This document shows, in pieces, positions 31,838 to 43,764 of a stretch of DNA of 64,000 nt. The stretch covers positions 3,314,657 to 3,378,656 of the forward strand of contig CAXIPT010000007.1 of assembly GCA_964030475.1 (NCBI GenBank), in the 5' to 3' direction. The first letter of the stretch is position 1. The number at the start of each line of letters is the position of its first letter. The translations under genes were made by a program, and so were the position numbers. The stretch comes from Tethya wilhelma (lineage: Eukaryota; Porifera; Demospongiae; Tethyida; Tethyidae). A model generated the notes under the pieces. The model searched no databases and was not told the origin of the DNA. It saw nothing but the letters and a program-made list of their open reading frames with translations.

Positions 31838-32538
31838 TGAGGAAAATGTTATCGAAAGACACCCAGACTGAACTTAACGTAGAGTAGAGAGGAAAGAAAA
31901 AAAGTCAAAAGCACAATTAACTATTTTATGAAGCATAATATTTGTACCATTTAAAATTAATGTAATCAGTCCAACAAAACACAATCATTACTTTCATCCT
32001 CTTTACCATCTGGTTCACTCTCAGAGTCTTCACTGTCTGTTTCATTATATTGACTGTCTGGTTCACCTTCAGAGTCTTCACTGTCTGTTTCATTGTCACT
32101 TTCTACACTTGTTTGCTCTGCCTCATCATCTTGTGTGACACGTAGAGCTTGGGTGATACCTGCTTTGTGGAAGCCATTTGCATTGATTTGTGGGTTGTCT
32201 GCAAAGTACTCTGCCAACTCATGCATTCACTTTGCCCCCAACTCTCTAAGAACAGGTAACGCAAAGGGAACTGGCTGCAAGACTGCTGTCTCAATGTCCT
32301 GTCCATCAAGTTGATTCGATATTTGATCTGTATACCACCCTTCAAAGCGTCTTCTCAAAAAATCTTTCGCTGGTTTATTCACTGTCAAGTCCATAGGTTG
32401 AAGATGATCAGTTGTGTTTGGAGACAGCAAACATGTGTGAAAGTTGTTTTTGTCCAATAGTTCTGAAATTGCTGGAGTGACCTGACCCTTGAAGTTATCC
32501 ATGATGATTACAGCTGGTGTGTCATCTTCAAAGCCCTC

Positions 32539-33102
32539 TCGATCTCGGACAGCATTGATGTAATCGTCTAAATGTACTGGATCATGGTTTGCTCATTGAA
32601 CCAGCACTTGGCAGAATGTGTGATATCCCAATCGGGTGGGAACTTGTATCGTGGATGGCAACGTGCTGTTTTGCCCTTGTAAATGAGCTGGATAGGCAAA
32701 AAATCCCCAACAAGTGATGCGCGAAAGACTGCCGTGATAAGACGCTTATCTTTACTTCCAGCCAACTCCACACGCTTTGCTCCATTGTCCATGTGTTACT
32801 GGGGATGAGTTTGATTCCTGTTTGATCCCAATTTAGGATCAATTCGGCAGGAATTTCCTCCATCTCTACAGTGTCAGCCAATTCTTTAAGAAACATCTTC
32901 TTTAAGGCATCAAAATCTTCCCTTGTGAATTTGCTTTGGGCTGTGGCAACCTTTCTTCTCACAAATTCCATTCACTGAAGTAAGGAATAAGCCCACTCTC
33001 TGTTGATGATGACATGGCCTCCAAACTCAAAGAGCATCGTCTTATCGCAAGACAGAACGATGCCTCTAACAGCAGCCATAGCAATCCTTGCGGTCACCAC
33101 TC
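32539..33102 (-). repeat. Tandem duplication unit 1 (564 bp)
   Basis: Repeats 33103-33666 at about 95% identity by eye, including GATCTCGGACAGCATTGATG and CTTGCGGTCACCACTC at equivalent positions. Both units cover the first-aspartate half of the transposase core. Confidence 0.88.
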
Positions 33103-33666
33103 TCGATCTCGGACAGCATTGATGTAATCGTCTGAATGTACTGGATCATGGTTTGCTCATTGGACCAGCACTTGGCAGAATGTGTGATATCCCAATCGGG
33201 TGGGAACTTGTATCGTGGATGGCAACGTGCTGTTTTGCCCTTGTAAATGAGCTGGATAGGCAAAAAATCCCCAACAAGTGATCCGCGAAAGACTGCCGTG
33301 ATAAGACGCTTATTTTTAACTCCACACGCTTTGCTCCTCGACGATCCATTGTCCATGTGTTACTAGGGATGAGTTTGATTCTTGTTTGATCCCAATTTAG
33401 GATCAATTCGGCAGGAATTTCCTCCATCTCTACAGTGTCAGCCAATTCTTTAAGAAACATCTTCTTTTAGGCATCGAAATCTTCTCTTGTGAATTTGCTT
33501 TGGGCTATGGTGACCTTTCTTCTCACAAATTCCATTCACTGAAGTAAGGAATAAGCCCGCTCTCTGTTGATGATGACATGGCCTCCAAACTCAAAGAGCA
33601 TCGTCTTATCGCAAGACAGAACGATGCCTCTAACAGCAGACATAGCAATCCTTGCGGTCACCACTC
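33103..33666 (-). repeat. Tandem duplication unit 2 (564 bp)
   Basis: Second copy of the segment above. It keeps the frame from the N-terminal part better (MEFVRRKV-like, then AKSKFTREDF-type sequence) and has its own small indels near 33325-33345 and a TAG near 33467. Confidence 0.88.
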
Positions 33667-34239
33667 CTCCTCCTTCTTTTACTTTCTTCAAGTATATTTG
33701 TACTTTCCGATCAAGATCGTCTCCGAGCAAAACTGGTCTTCCTCGTTTCTTAGGAGGCAAAAGCACCAAATTGTCATCTTCATTTTTTTTCTCTCTTTTG
33801 GTAAGCTTTCTTGATGGAAGAAACTGTTGACTTACTGACTCTGTGGCCGGGTTTTCGTGAAAAGTGCTGAGCTGCTGCTGTAACACCATAACAACAGGCA
33901 TATTTACCAATGTTAGCACGGACACTGGGGCTGTAACTGTACAGAAGTGGAGAATGAAACTTAAATAGTGAACTTGAAGAAATTACAATAAACCATGCAT
34001 AATATACAAACTTATTTCTTATAATGGCCTCGTTTCTTGCTGGCAGTTTCCTTCACCTTGGACACTTCGCTGTAAGCTAACGCTATAGCTTCTTGAGGTA
34101 CATCCTGAGATAGCGAGCCCTTAGGGTCAGGTAAACCGTTGATAGGCTTCAAGAAACGGCGAATAGACATTGACATTCTTATAAATAACACTCGTTCACA
34201 TACTGTCTATGGTCAGACTGAGCTCAGCTAGTTCCACCT

Positions 34240-34990
34240 CTTAGGTCAGGTATTGAGTCTTTTGGATAGCAGAGTATCTGCCAGAGGGTTTGATGTGGTC
34301 TGTAGCAGACTCTGATGTCCAATGGGGTTTGGATCCTCCTAGCTGATGGACTCAGATAACCCTCTCACAGTTTCTTGTTTGTTCAGGGGGGAAATTGGGG
34401 ACTGTCTAGGGGTGTTCTTTGTTTTTCTTCTTGTCATAGATGAATGGTATCCATTCATCTCTAATGCATTTTTGATTTGGTTCACTTCCTATTTCAGGGA
34501 CGCAGTGGTGGATGAGCGGGTGTGTGCCAGGGTGCTATCCACAGCCTTCTTGTGAGAGAGTGGATGATGAGAATCATAGTCAGTTGGTGTGGCTACTTTA
34601 CCTGTGTACAGAGGTCTGGATCGAAACCATCTGGTTGACAAGAGAAAAGGATATCCAAAAATGGTATACAACTATCACTCTCTAGCTCACAAGTGAACTA
34701 GATGCTCTCCTCAATGCTGTTGATGTGGTTTAACAAGTCTTAGATCTGGTCCTTTGGCAAGTATCGTTGATGAATCAAGGGCTCTGTCTTCCACGGCTTC
34801 AATCACTAAGTTGGCAACCACCACAGATACGGGGGATCCCATGGCTGTTTACGCATTGGCTATTCGTCTGGTGCTAGAAGCGATCAACAGAGGCTATTTG
34901 TCTGGTAGATCGCGTAAAGTGCTACGAGCTGGTCAGAGTATGAGTTCAAAGTCAGGCCTCAAGCTGAATAGGTATTAAAGAAACTCACAG
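34240..34990 (-). pseudogene. Penelope-like reverse transcriptase fragment
   Basis: Minus strand reads GSPVSVVVANLVIEAVEDRAL, skips the YxDD palm by deletion, then KDLLNHINSIEES, FTCELESDSCIPFLDILF, and in a second frame TDYDSHHPLSHKKAVDSTLA and EVNQIKNALEMNGYHSS. The IPFLDIL...SHHPLSHK...NGY order is typical of Penelope-like RTs. There is no GIY-YIG nuclease in reach. Several stops and two frame changes make it dead. Confidence 0.65.
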
Positions 34991-35359
34991 TCTTGACTAT
35001 AACTGTACACAACAGCTAGAGTAGACAGATTGTGCAGCTTGTGTACACTATAAAATTAATCTTTATACTCAATGTAGCATAGAAATTGTGACCTGTGAAG
35101 GGAAAACCTGCCAGTTAGGAAAATCTGCAAATTTTGAGTTAGCTATTCTACATATATCTAGGCCTTCCTGGGAGGTGCATATAAAAATTTGGTAAGCATA
35201 GCTGTAGTAGTTTTCCACATATAGCTTTTGCAAGCAGCCCTGCCTCCACTTGTGGCTTCGTAGAAAAACGGTTGTGAAGTTGTTGCGAGGTAAACTATGG
35301 GCGGTTCGTATACTCTCCGCATCATAATTAGATCATGTACAGTATATTCTGACTACACC

Positions 35360-36690
35360 TTATCGGCATCACAGGTAATCTTTGGTCTTGGTTGAAGTCC
35401 TATCTCTCAAATAGATCACACTACACTTCAGTCCACAACCATGACTCTTCCACCATGCCAGTCCTTTCTGGTGCACCTCAAGGTAGACTAAGTGTTCTTG
35501 GACCTCTTCTCCCTCAACTGAAACTTATCTGTTTGCTGACGTTACCAAATTACTCAAGTGTATCAAATCCCACTGCCATCATGTAAATCAATCTGACCTG
35601 GACAGTGTGCCATCCTGGTGCGACCTCTGCATGGAGACTCGCTCTCAACTACAGCAAATGTGCTGCACTAAGAATCTCAGCGAGTGCAAGTCATGTCACT
35701 CTTTTAGACACTTCCTAATCTCAAAGAGCACCCGGTTGAACTTACTGGTAAGCAGAAAGATCTATTGTCTGGAGATCTTTCATAGACAGAACACTACAAT
35801 GCAATCTCTTCCAAGGCATTTTATGCCCTAAGTTTAATCAGGGGACAATCTCTCCTCACTCGCCTGTTGCAACCAAGAAGCTGCTATACCTCACACTTGT
35901 TAGGTCTCACCTCTCCTATTGTTTGCAGCTCTGGCACCCACACCTGCTCCAAGACATCCAACATCTGGAAAGAATTCAGAGAAGAGCCACCAAGTTCATC
36001 CTGCAAAACTCAGACCTTATGTACCAACAAAGACTCACTTCCCTAAATCTACTACCCTTGATGTATTGGTTCGAATTACAGGATGTTATGTTTCTAGTAA
36101 AATCTACCAAAGACTCTTCGAATATTTTGGATAACATAATTATTATATCTTTCCCATCAGGTAGTAAACGTTCCTCCTCCTCCTCTGGAAAGCTTGTCCA
36201 CAACTTTTCAAGGCTATCATCAACATGCCACTATTTATTGTAAGGCTTTGGAATTCTCTCCTCCCCATTGACTTATCGCTTTCTCCAGCAAAAATCAAAC
36301 GCAATATCTTCAATCATCTGTGGTCACACTTTCTGGAACACTTCAACCCTGAACTCCCGTGTTCATTCCACTACCTTTGTCCATGCAATAGATGTATAAG
36401 CAACTGTATCAGAACCCACCGCAGTCAATAACACCCAATCAGGACATATTATTTGTTTGTTTATATACTCATTGTGTTCATATGGTTTTAATTAATAATT
36501 ATTACTGCAGAAGCACCACTAATTGGTGTCTTGTCTGTCAGCCACCTTCATGCCAGTGAACTTTCACTTTATCAACATCTTTCACTTTTCAACAAATTCT
36601 GGTGTCGTTGTACTGTTATTAATGAATATTATCACAGTGTCTGTCTATCTTTATTATACTGTCTTATGCAAGCAATAAAGAGCTAACTTA
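35360..36690 (+). pseudogene. Jockey/CR1-like LINE reverse transcriptase, 3' part
   Basis: Begins in RT at GITGNLWSWLKSYLSNR, then VLSGAPQG (frame damaged) and LFADVTKLLKCIKS. The catalytic FADD has become FADV at about 35537-35548. The C-terminal region follows: LTLVRSHLSYCLQLWHPHLL, IERIQRRATKFIL-like, LTSLNLLPLMYWFELQDVMF, SFPSG...and RLWNSLLPIDLSLSP, each with small shifts. The 3' UTR runs to an AATAAAGAGC end near 36690. ORF1 and endonuclease are absent (5' truncation). Confidence 0.85.
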
Positions 36691-37450
36691 TTATGGTAGC
36701 TAACTAACAGATGGATTCAAATGAACTGGTGCTGCCTGCTAAAACTTGACAGTTGATTAGTTGTCTTGGTTTGTATGTTATTTTGACTGATTTTGTTCAT
36801 ATAATGCCAGTATTATTGATTCTTAGTGATGATCACCACATCAACAAATATGTAGTGAGCATCACCGACTGTTTTGTGATGAGCAAGGTTTTCACTACCA
36901 TTTGGTAGTGACGTTCACCAATCAGTTTTTACAGTGCAGAAGACAGCTAATGGACTCAAGGAGTAGTGAGTGAGAAGTGAGTAGCTAGGAAAGAAGACCC
37001 AGAAGACAGCTAATGGACTCAAGGAGGTAATTAAGCGCTTTTTAGTAGATTCTAGGTAGAGTAAGTTCAAAGAACTAAGATAAGCCTCAAAATTAACCTG
37101 TACGTAATCGCCGTACAGGGAGAGGCATTACCTACGAGTAGAAATCTAAAGCGCTTGGATAAGACAAGCACGTACAAAGCTTTAACCTACCTTCCTGCCT
37201 ATGAGCTGTAGCAAAATTTTGAGAGTAGCCAACTTATAAGTGAGAGAGAACATTGAATAATAAATCATTATTAGTGGCAGCTGCCTTGCTCATTAATAAT
37301 AATAATAATGATAAACTTTATAACCAAAAATTAAGTCTTGGAGCGTCTGATTTATGACAGTCAAGTGTGCTTAAAGGGTGAGATACTGGTTGAAGGACAA
37401 CCTCCAATAAAATGGGGGAGCCAAAGGTTTAGCTACTTACAGTTTAAATT
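36691..37450. repeat. Non-coding stretch with a direct repeat
   Basis: CAGAAGACAGCTAATGGACT and the following CAAGGAG occur at 36937-36963 and again at 36999-37025. An (AAT)n tract lies near 37284-37299. A loosely palindromic GATGATCACCACATC / GGTAGTGACGTTCACC region is at 36820-36920. No gene seen. Confidence 0.5.
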
Positions 37451-38465
37451 GTTACGGTAGTACTGGGTACACAGGAATGGCACGGATGGCCCATTAGCGC
37501 AATACAAATATTCATGCGAATAACTCTGCAAAAACTGAGCGCTTAGCACTAAAAGGCTTAGCTGTTTCTCTTTCTAGTAAACCCAAAAACATGGCCTAAA
37601 ACTATCGCTAAAGTAACAAACATAAACATGCCAAACCTCTAATTTTCTCCATCTTCTTATTCTTATTCTTCTATCTTGGCTCAACTTTTCTCAGAGACTA
37701 TTCACTTTCAGAAGCTGATTCTTGAATGAAAGAACTTAGTTTCTTCTGGGATAGTCGCTTTTACCATCGGTTTTTAGCACCTCTCATTGAGTAGCTAGAT
37801 ACAAGGCGAAAAGCGTCTCCTCCATTAATTTCCATACTCATGCATAATTCATTAGCTTCTAGAAAATTCGAATTGATGACCCTTTCCACATGCAAAAGTG
37901 TGCGTTATTTGGAATTCAAATGCAAGTCGCCTAGCGCTGCCTGGAAATACCTGGTTGCTCTTCTAATCTTAAGAGATGAATCAGGATTTCGATTATCATA
38001 ACAATCATATAGAAAGGCAAGTAAATGTTATGATACAGCTCCTGCCTCCAAATGACTGTGATGTGTGTTTCACTTCAGGCTACACAACCTTCAGTATTCA
38101 CTGCAGTCTGGCTTGCCAGACTACAAGCTCAGTAGCTAGCTACACACACCAACTCAAATGTGATTTGCAGAATTATGGAAAAATGAGAACAAACAAGTAA
38201 AAAAAACATTGGAAATGTAATGAGACACAGGAATGGCTAAATTGTAAAACGAACGCAAACAAGATGGAATGGCTGTGTAGAGTGTGTAAGGAATTCTTTC
38301 AGTGGGCAAAATGACTCGAGAGACTCAATAAAGAGATTGTTAAGTACAGCCCATACAGGAAGAATTCTGCACACACTCTACACAGCTATTCCATCTTCTT
38401 TGCGTTCTTTTTACGATTTAGCCATTCCTGTGTCTCGTTACATTTCCAATGTTTTTTTTACTTGT
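37451..38465 (+). mobile_element. Composite repeat, near-complete copy
   Basis: Damaged head (TTACGGTAGTACTGGG), a full body to TTATTTGGAATTC, and a variable region with GATGTGTGTTTCACTTCAG and AACTCAAATGTGATTTGC. The MITE tail runs from about 38192 (ACAAGTAAAAAAAACATTGG) to 38465. The variable region shares blocks with the one near 51.5 kb, so it belongs to the element. Confidence 0.78.
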
Positions 38466-38469
38466 AGTA

Positions 38470-39470
38470 TTATTTAGTTTTAGTAAGGGAGCAAAATTGT
38501 GGAGAATATAATGCCTTGATTGGTGTCCAATTCACACTACTTCTTGTACAATCTAACCAAATGTATAAGCCAGCAACATCATTTCACTCATCTTATTTGA
38601 CTTCACAAGCTCCTGCAACATTTAGTTCCCCACCACTGTCATCATCATGTTCTATGCCACTGATTATTTGTCTCATTATTCTCCTTCGGCGTTTGACCTC
38701 AGTCCAGTTGGATGTTATTATCTTCAGAACTTGAGGAAAGACATTCAGAGCTGCCTAGGAGTGTTTCAATTGGGGAGTCAATCACAGTGTTGGCTTGGAA
38801 AGAGTTCCTAGCTGTAATAGATGGAGGAAGGGTGGCTGGTTGAACACAAGAAGAATTCTTCCTTTCTCTCTTTCTTGGTTTTAAATATTATTGTTTTTGT
38901 TGGCATTAGCTTGACTGCCACACTCCCAAAAAAGAAACCAGACATGCATTGCTCGGCTGTCCAGATAGCGCTACAAAATTGGAGACTCTTCTCTTGAAAA
39001 TATAAGTAAACAGAGATGGGTACTTCTCCCTGTAGCAGTTTGGCAAAATTGCCTTCCTGAATAGAGACTGAAATTAATATTCGCTTGCACAGCATAGCAA
39101 CTGTTCTCCGGGTTAGCAACTAACCAATAATGAACGAGGCTAAGACTACTGGCTATATCTCTGCAACTGAAGCAGTTCCACCCCTCAAATTTTGCATGGA
39201 GCGCCGCAGCGCATCCATGCAACGAAATTTTTCGCACAAAAACACAAATTAAACTAAAACCGCATTTTACTCCAAAATAGTAATTTCCTAACCGACAAGT
39301 TTTCCCTTGACAGGTCACAATTACAAACTGTAAATAATAAGAATAGCTAACAAGAAGTGGAATTAACAGAACTCCATTCACAATCAACCATACAACAAAA
39401 TCTACAGAACCACAGCTTCCTTTCTGGTACACACATAAAATGAGAGTGCTAAATTGACATTCAAAACGTG
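38470..39470. other. No firm gene
   Basis: Minus-strand frames exist (38971-39432 among them) but none resembles a known family and they cross simple or repeated DNA. A palindrome GCATGGA...GCGC...TCCATGC lies at 39196-39222. Confidence 0.35.
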
Positions 39471-39478
39471 CTACTTAA

Positions 39479-40690
39479 GGGTAGAGGTTTTTGAGTGGGT
39501 GGGGAAACATTAATGATATTCATAGGCTCATAGAAACTCTTCATACTATCTCAAAGCCGAGAGGATTTGGTCTCAAAATGGCTCAAAAGGGTCAAAGGTC
39601 AAATTTTTATATCTCTCTTGAGCGGATTTTTCTGCCATTGCCACTCACTCACAGGAAACAACTACCAGGCGGCTTGAAAGACAACAGATGAACAAAATAC
39701 GTACGTTGAAAAAAAGCAAAAAAACTGCTTATCAAGTCTGTAGAAGGCTTTTTGTACTATATATACACTTTTGACAACCACATTCTGTCTAACAGGTAAA
39801 CAGGAAAACTGCTCCCCCCCCAGTCAAAAACTTGGTTGATGGCAGAAGTAAAGTAGTATCCTAATTAGCATATTCATAACTAGTATATGAATATATGGAT
39901 TAATATATGTAATAAATGGATTGTACGAAGCACAAGCAAGAGACTGGGGCCTGTAGGGCCCCAGTCTCTTGCTGGTGCTTAGTCTAGTCTCCTAGGCTAG
40001 GGCTGAGGCCGTGGCTAGGGCTAGGGGTAGCGCTAGAGTTGGGGCAAGGGATAGGGCTCTAGTGATATATATTATTATTTTAGATTGCATTAAAGTAGGG
40101 CTAAAAAGGGAAAGCTGGCAGGAACAGCCTGGTGCCATCTACCAAAAACTTAACATGATATTCAAGACACACAAACACTCCACAAGCTCACATACCTCAC
40201 TGCCTCTCTCTCCTCTCCACCAGGGAAGAAAAATGGACTTTATACATCCCTGTCAAATTCAACTTTTCCTGTACAGTCACTTTAAGCTCACCTATGGCAG
40301 AGGGGTCAAAGGTCAGAGGTCAAAAATCAATCACACTCAACACACGCTTGGTTCGATACCCCCACCAGGCTTCGAATTCATAGCACACTCTCCACTAGCC
40401 ATCCTGCAAACTTACTGCATATTTTCATGCATATCACTACACAGCCATCCTATTGCATGCACAAGACACACCCATACAGTATTTTACAAGTAATTTTTCT
40501 TTTTTTTTTTTTTTTTTTAAGTGCCTGTGGTCCGCAGTTTTTAACGAATGCTTTAAACTTCTTTGATGTGGTCAATTTGTGGTCACTTGTACGAAGACAA
40601 CTTCCGGTCACTAATTTTTGCAGGAAAATGTTCTCCAGCGCCTCCTAAACGCTTTCATTTTCAATTGTATATTTTGATATAGTAACCCAA
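39479..40690 (+). mobile_element. TTAA element, copy A
   Basis: Begins after TTAA (39475-39478) with GGGTAGAGGTTTTTGAGTGG and is homologous, inverted, to 51862-53797. Shared blocks include ATCCTCTCGGCTTTGAGATA (inverse), the AACAACTACCAGGCGGCTTG region, CCCTCTGCCA and the CACTTGTACGAAGACAACTT region. Clear similarity stops near 40690, so its right end is truncated or diverged. A 39835-40090 insertion carries a hairpin and a GGCTAG-type minisatellite. Confidence 0.65.
39930..39978. repeat. 22-bp stem hairpin
   Basis: GCACAAGCAAGAGACTGGGG and its inverse, ending CTTGCTGGTGC, pair over 22 bp with one mismatch, separated by TGTA. It is followed by GGCTAGGGCTAG-like repeats (about 40000-40065). 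It is absent from the related copy at 51.9-53.8 kb. Confidence 0.75.
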
Positions 40691-40699
40691 GTGTGCTGA

Positions 40700-42200
40700 T
40701 TTGAGTGTGCTAAGCCCAAAATTGTGCATGCTGTGCTAAAAATTTCACTGTTTAATAATCGGTTGTTGTTTTTTCAAATTTACAACAAAAGAAAAATTAC
40801 TTAATCAAGAGTGTACATGTAACTGTGATACAATGAGTATATATATACAGTGAGAAATAATTATTGAAGATTATTACGTCATGAACAATGCATGAACCTT
40901 GACCTTCACATGGTCAAGTTGTCTGTAACTGTTATTGCCAATGTTATCAGTATGATTTAGTTCCAGTAAAGTTTTTAAGACTACTATTGACAAGCTGAAC
41001 AAATAGCTATATTATAAGGCTTTATTAGCACAAGAAGTACATCACACATACATGTGACTATAGCTACACACTAAAAAATGCTCAAACAACACACAAGCTT
41101 GCTTACCTATAGTGTAAATCAAGGGGAGCACTCAACTAAGTTTCAAAGTACTGTACTTGCTCGTGAACAGGCTGTTGTTGTCACTAAGTAGCAAAACTGT
41201 TTGAAGCAACAGGGCACAGCTGCAATGCCTGTATGGGGTATAGCTACATCGTACCATACTATGGCAGATAATCTATATTAATTTAGTTTGTTTTACCTCA
41301 AATATAGCTTGCGAGGATATCACATAGAAGTTCAATCAGTGGGCTGTGTGTGGTAAAATTATCATAGCTAGTAATCCACACTGACAAAATGAATAGTTAT
41401 TCAGTTTTCTCACCTCAAGCATGGAACTTTGGGTAGCAGGCATTCTTCCTTTTCTAAAAATAAGTTCTTCTAGCCATTCTTTTGCCATTTTATGCTTCCA
41501 GTTTTTCAGTGTCTCTCAAATTTTTGCCCAGTTGCTCAGCTAAGTCCAAAACTGAGCTACTAAGCATACTCAGTTATGATCTGATATGTTCATAAGTTCA
41601 TAGTTTAGCATAGGTTGTGTTAAAATAGCACAATTATGCCATTTTGGCAGCTGTTTTGAAGACAAAAAAAATGTAAAATCATGCTGAATTTTGTTGTCAA
41701 TCAACGTCAAATTAGGCTTTTTTGACACAGTTTTGCTAATTTGACACCGTGATGGTAAGCAAAATAGCACTCTCCTTTATATGTGACAAAAAAAAACAAA
41801 AAAAAATGAAAAGCACCAAGGTGCTTAAGCCTCGGCACACATAGCTAGTCAGTGTACTTAAAATGATATATATAGGATATTGTGTAAAGTGCCATCATAT
41901 CTGGCTAGATTTTATATACTATTAACTATTTTACAACAGCTGAGCATTCCAGTACAACTTGATCCGCATGAATAATTCCAGCAGCTGACCTAAGACTCTC
42001 ACTACTACGTCTCTGACCTGAGTTGACACAGGCAGACTGAAAAATCTATTACATCTTTACTGATGCTTGTGTATCAAAGCAAACCAACCTTCCTTTGTTT
42101 GTGATAGGAATTAGGCTGGGCCAGTGCATGATTATACTCAGTGCAATGCTGCTACTGCTGTTGGTCACTGTTTTTTGGAAAGACACTGTACATCCAAAGC
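40700..42200. other. No gene seen
   Basis: AT-rich with a poly-A tract (41789-41810) and an AAGCACCAAGGTGCTTAAGC block ending GCCTCGGCACAC (about 41812-41842) that also occurs, inverted, near 966-1003. No exon supported. Confidence 0.4.
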
Positions 42201-42204
42201 TTTG

Positions 42205-42450
42205 GAGGATCTAACAGCAGCAGCAGCACTAAATTATCGTGCTATATACAGTGATCATCGTTCTGATTCTAAATAACGCACACTAAATCCGTAGGCGTGG
42301 CCTCGAAGCTAAGAAGCAGAAAAGCCTCAAATCTCAGCAACAACAGCATTTTGGACAGTAAAAAATGTAATTCTACAAGATCATTCACATTTATCGTAAG
42401 TACCATCACTTTAATTTATCGCTAGAGCTGTCTTTCGATCTTGAGATTTT
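42205..42450 (+). repeat. Dispersed repeat R2, copy 3, with CAG tract
   Basis: A short (CAG)4 tract at about 42212 precedes AATAACGCACACT and then GGCGTGGCCTCGAAGCTAAG, AAAAGCCTCAAATCTCAGCA, TTTTGGACAG and CGTAAGTACC. Confidence 0.7.
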
Positions 42451-42632
42451 GAACAGACAGACAGACAAAACGACTACCGTTGTCCAAGGCCCAGAAGTCC
42501 CCCCTCGACAGTGTCCCCCCGGACACCTGGTCCTACTGTTGATTTCAGCTCACATGGAACACCGGATTTCGTGCGCGGATCGCGGAGGTCACGTGCAGAG
42601 AAGCTAGCTCTGCACGTGCGCACACACGTGGT

Positions 42633-43701
42633 TTGAATTCAGTTTCGAGACTAAAGTTAGTGTTTCTGTGTCTGAGTGGAAAGATGGCCAAGAGGCCTCC
42701 TGTGTACGAAGATAATAGCCATGTTGGAGTACATTCTAGTGGCGATGGATGTCAAAAGACAGAAATAGCTTCTTCCAGAGTTGTTTGTCAAATTTTGAAC
42801 GCTGCAAGTGGATCATCGGCAAGTGTTTGTTTTGATTCTCAGCATCATTCCTCTAAGTGCTCTGATGTAAGTAATCATTCCCTCTGGCATGATAGTAATA
42901 CCAGTGTCACATGACTGTGCACATACAAGAAATTATGCACTGTCTACATATGATGATAATCTAGCTTTTTTCTCAAATACAGATTGTGAACTATGAGCTA
43001 GCTGTAAAATATTCTGTGAAAGTGTTTTACCCCCAGTACATTGGTGGTAATTCCACAGTGGAATGGACCTCGAGTGAGTTCAAAACTCTGAGCCTCATGC
43101 GTGAAACACTTGTTGATTTGAAGCAACATGTAACAAACGAAGATTTTCTCTTAGGATATTTTGAGCTGGGTCACAGCTTTTAAAGGTAAACAATTGTCTT
43201 TAACTAGTGATGAAGACCTCAAAAGAATGTATACTGAGCATCGTACACGAAAAGCTATATATTTGTGGGTTAAGCTTCAAGTAAAGTCAAAAGCAAAGGC
43301 AACAAAGAGACCATCTGGTGACTCTGCAGCTGATGATGCCCCGCCTACTAAACGGTCACGTGTCTATGACTCTCACCTTTAAAAGATGACTGAGTTGGAA
43401 GAAATTTTGGATAAGTTGAAGTCCAAACACAACCAAAGTGAGTACACACCAGAGCAGTTTCACTGTTGGGCAAATGAAAAAGCATGATTCATATGAATCA
43501 CCTCCTAACAAGCCTTTTTTTGGCAAGCGACAGCCAGAAACTAGTAGTACAGTTCCAAGTCCTGGAAAAAGGATTCACTTACATACTCAATGCATTGACC
43601 AACTGACTAAATGGCATAAATTGATGGAAGATGGAGTGATCTCAGAGGAGGAATATAAAGAAATGCATAAGACTATCTTGAGTGACATTAAGAAATTTTG
43701 A
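42633..43701 (+). pseudogene. Spliced transposon ORF1 with PB1-like segment, frame-broken
   Basis: Exon 1 (ATG at 42633 or, in frame, 42684) ends ...KCSD at 42866 before GTAAGT. The intron is 42867-42982 (ending AATACAG). Exon 2 reads IVNYELAVKYSVKVFYPQY, then VEWTSSEFKTLSLM..., FLLGYFELGHSF / KGKQLSLTSDEDLKRMYTEH. This resembles a PB1-like ubiquitin fold (GYFE.GH..KGK....DEDL..MY). Then come a basic linker (KAKATKRPSGD), TELEEILDKLKSKH, HDSYESPPNKPFF and a C-terminal coiled segment to 43701. Single-base shifts near 43183 (T run), 43383 and 43475 break the frame. Function unknown; probably an accessory protein. Confidence 0.6.
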
Positions 43702-43764
43702 ACATTGTCAATCATAATGGTTTCTTCAGGAGTGTGGTTACTGTAACATTCATTTGACTAAAAG

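Larger units (their letters stand above)
31966..34180 (-). pseudogene. Pogo-like DDE_1 transposase, two exons, internally duplicated
   Basis: Minus strand. The N-terminal exon (about 34180-34020) gives MSMSIRRFLKPINGLPDP... to KKRGHYKK; its donor reads ATAAGT, apparently a mutated GT. The next exon has a helix-turn-helix region (VRANIGKYACCYGVTAAAQH), then PPKKRGRPVLLGDDLDRKV and the DDE core: ELILNWDQTGIKL (first D), PAVIIMDNFKGQ (second D) and PNTTDHLQPMDLTVNKPAKD (third D region). It ends in an acidic tail (ETDSEDSE repeats) at 31966. A 564-bp tandem duplication, a homopolymer A frameshift near 33790 and several stops make it inactive. Confidence 0.85.

Noticed and set aside
38971..39432. 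153-codon minus-strand frame
   Set aside because: Hydrophobic, no recognisable motif, and it crosses a palindrome and repeat-like DNA; probably chance.
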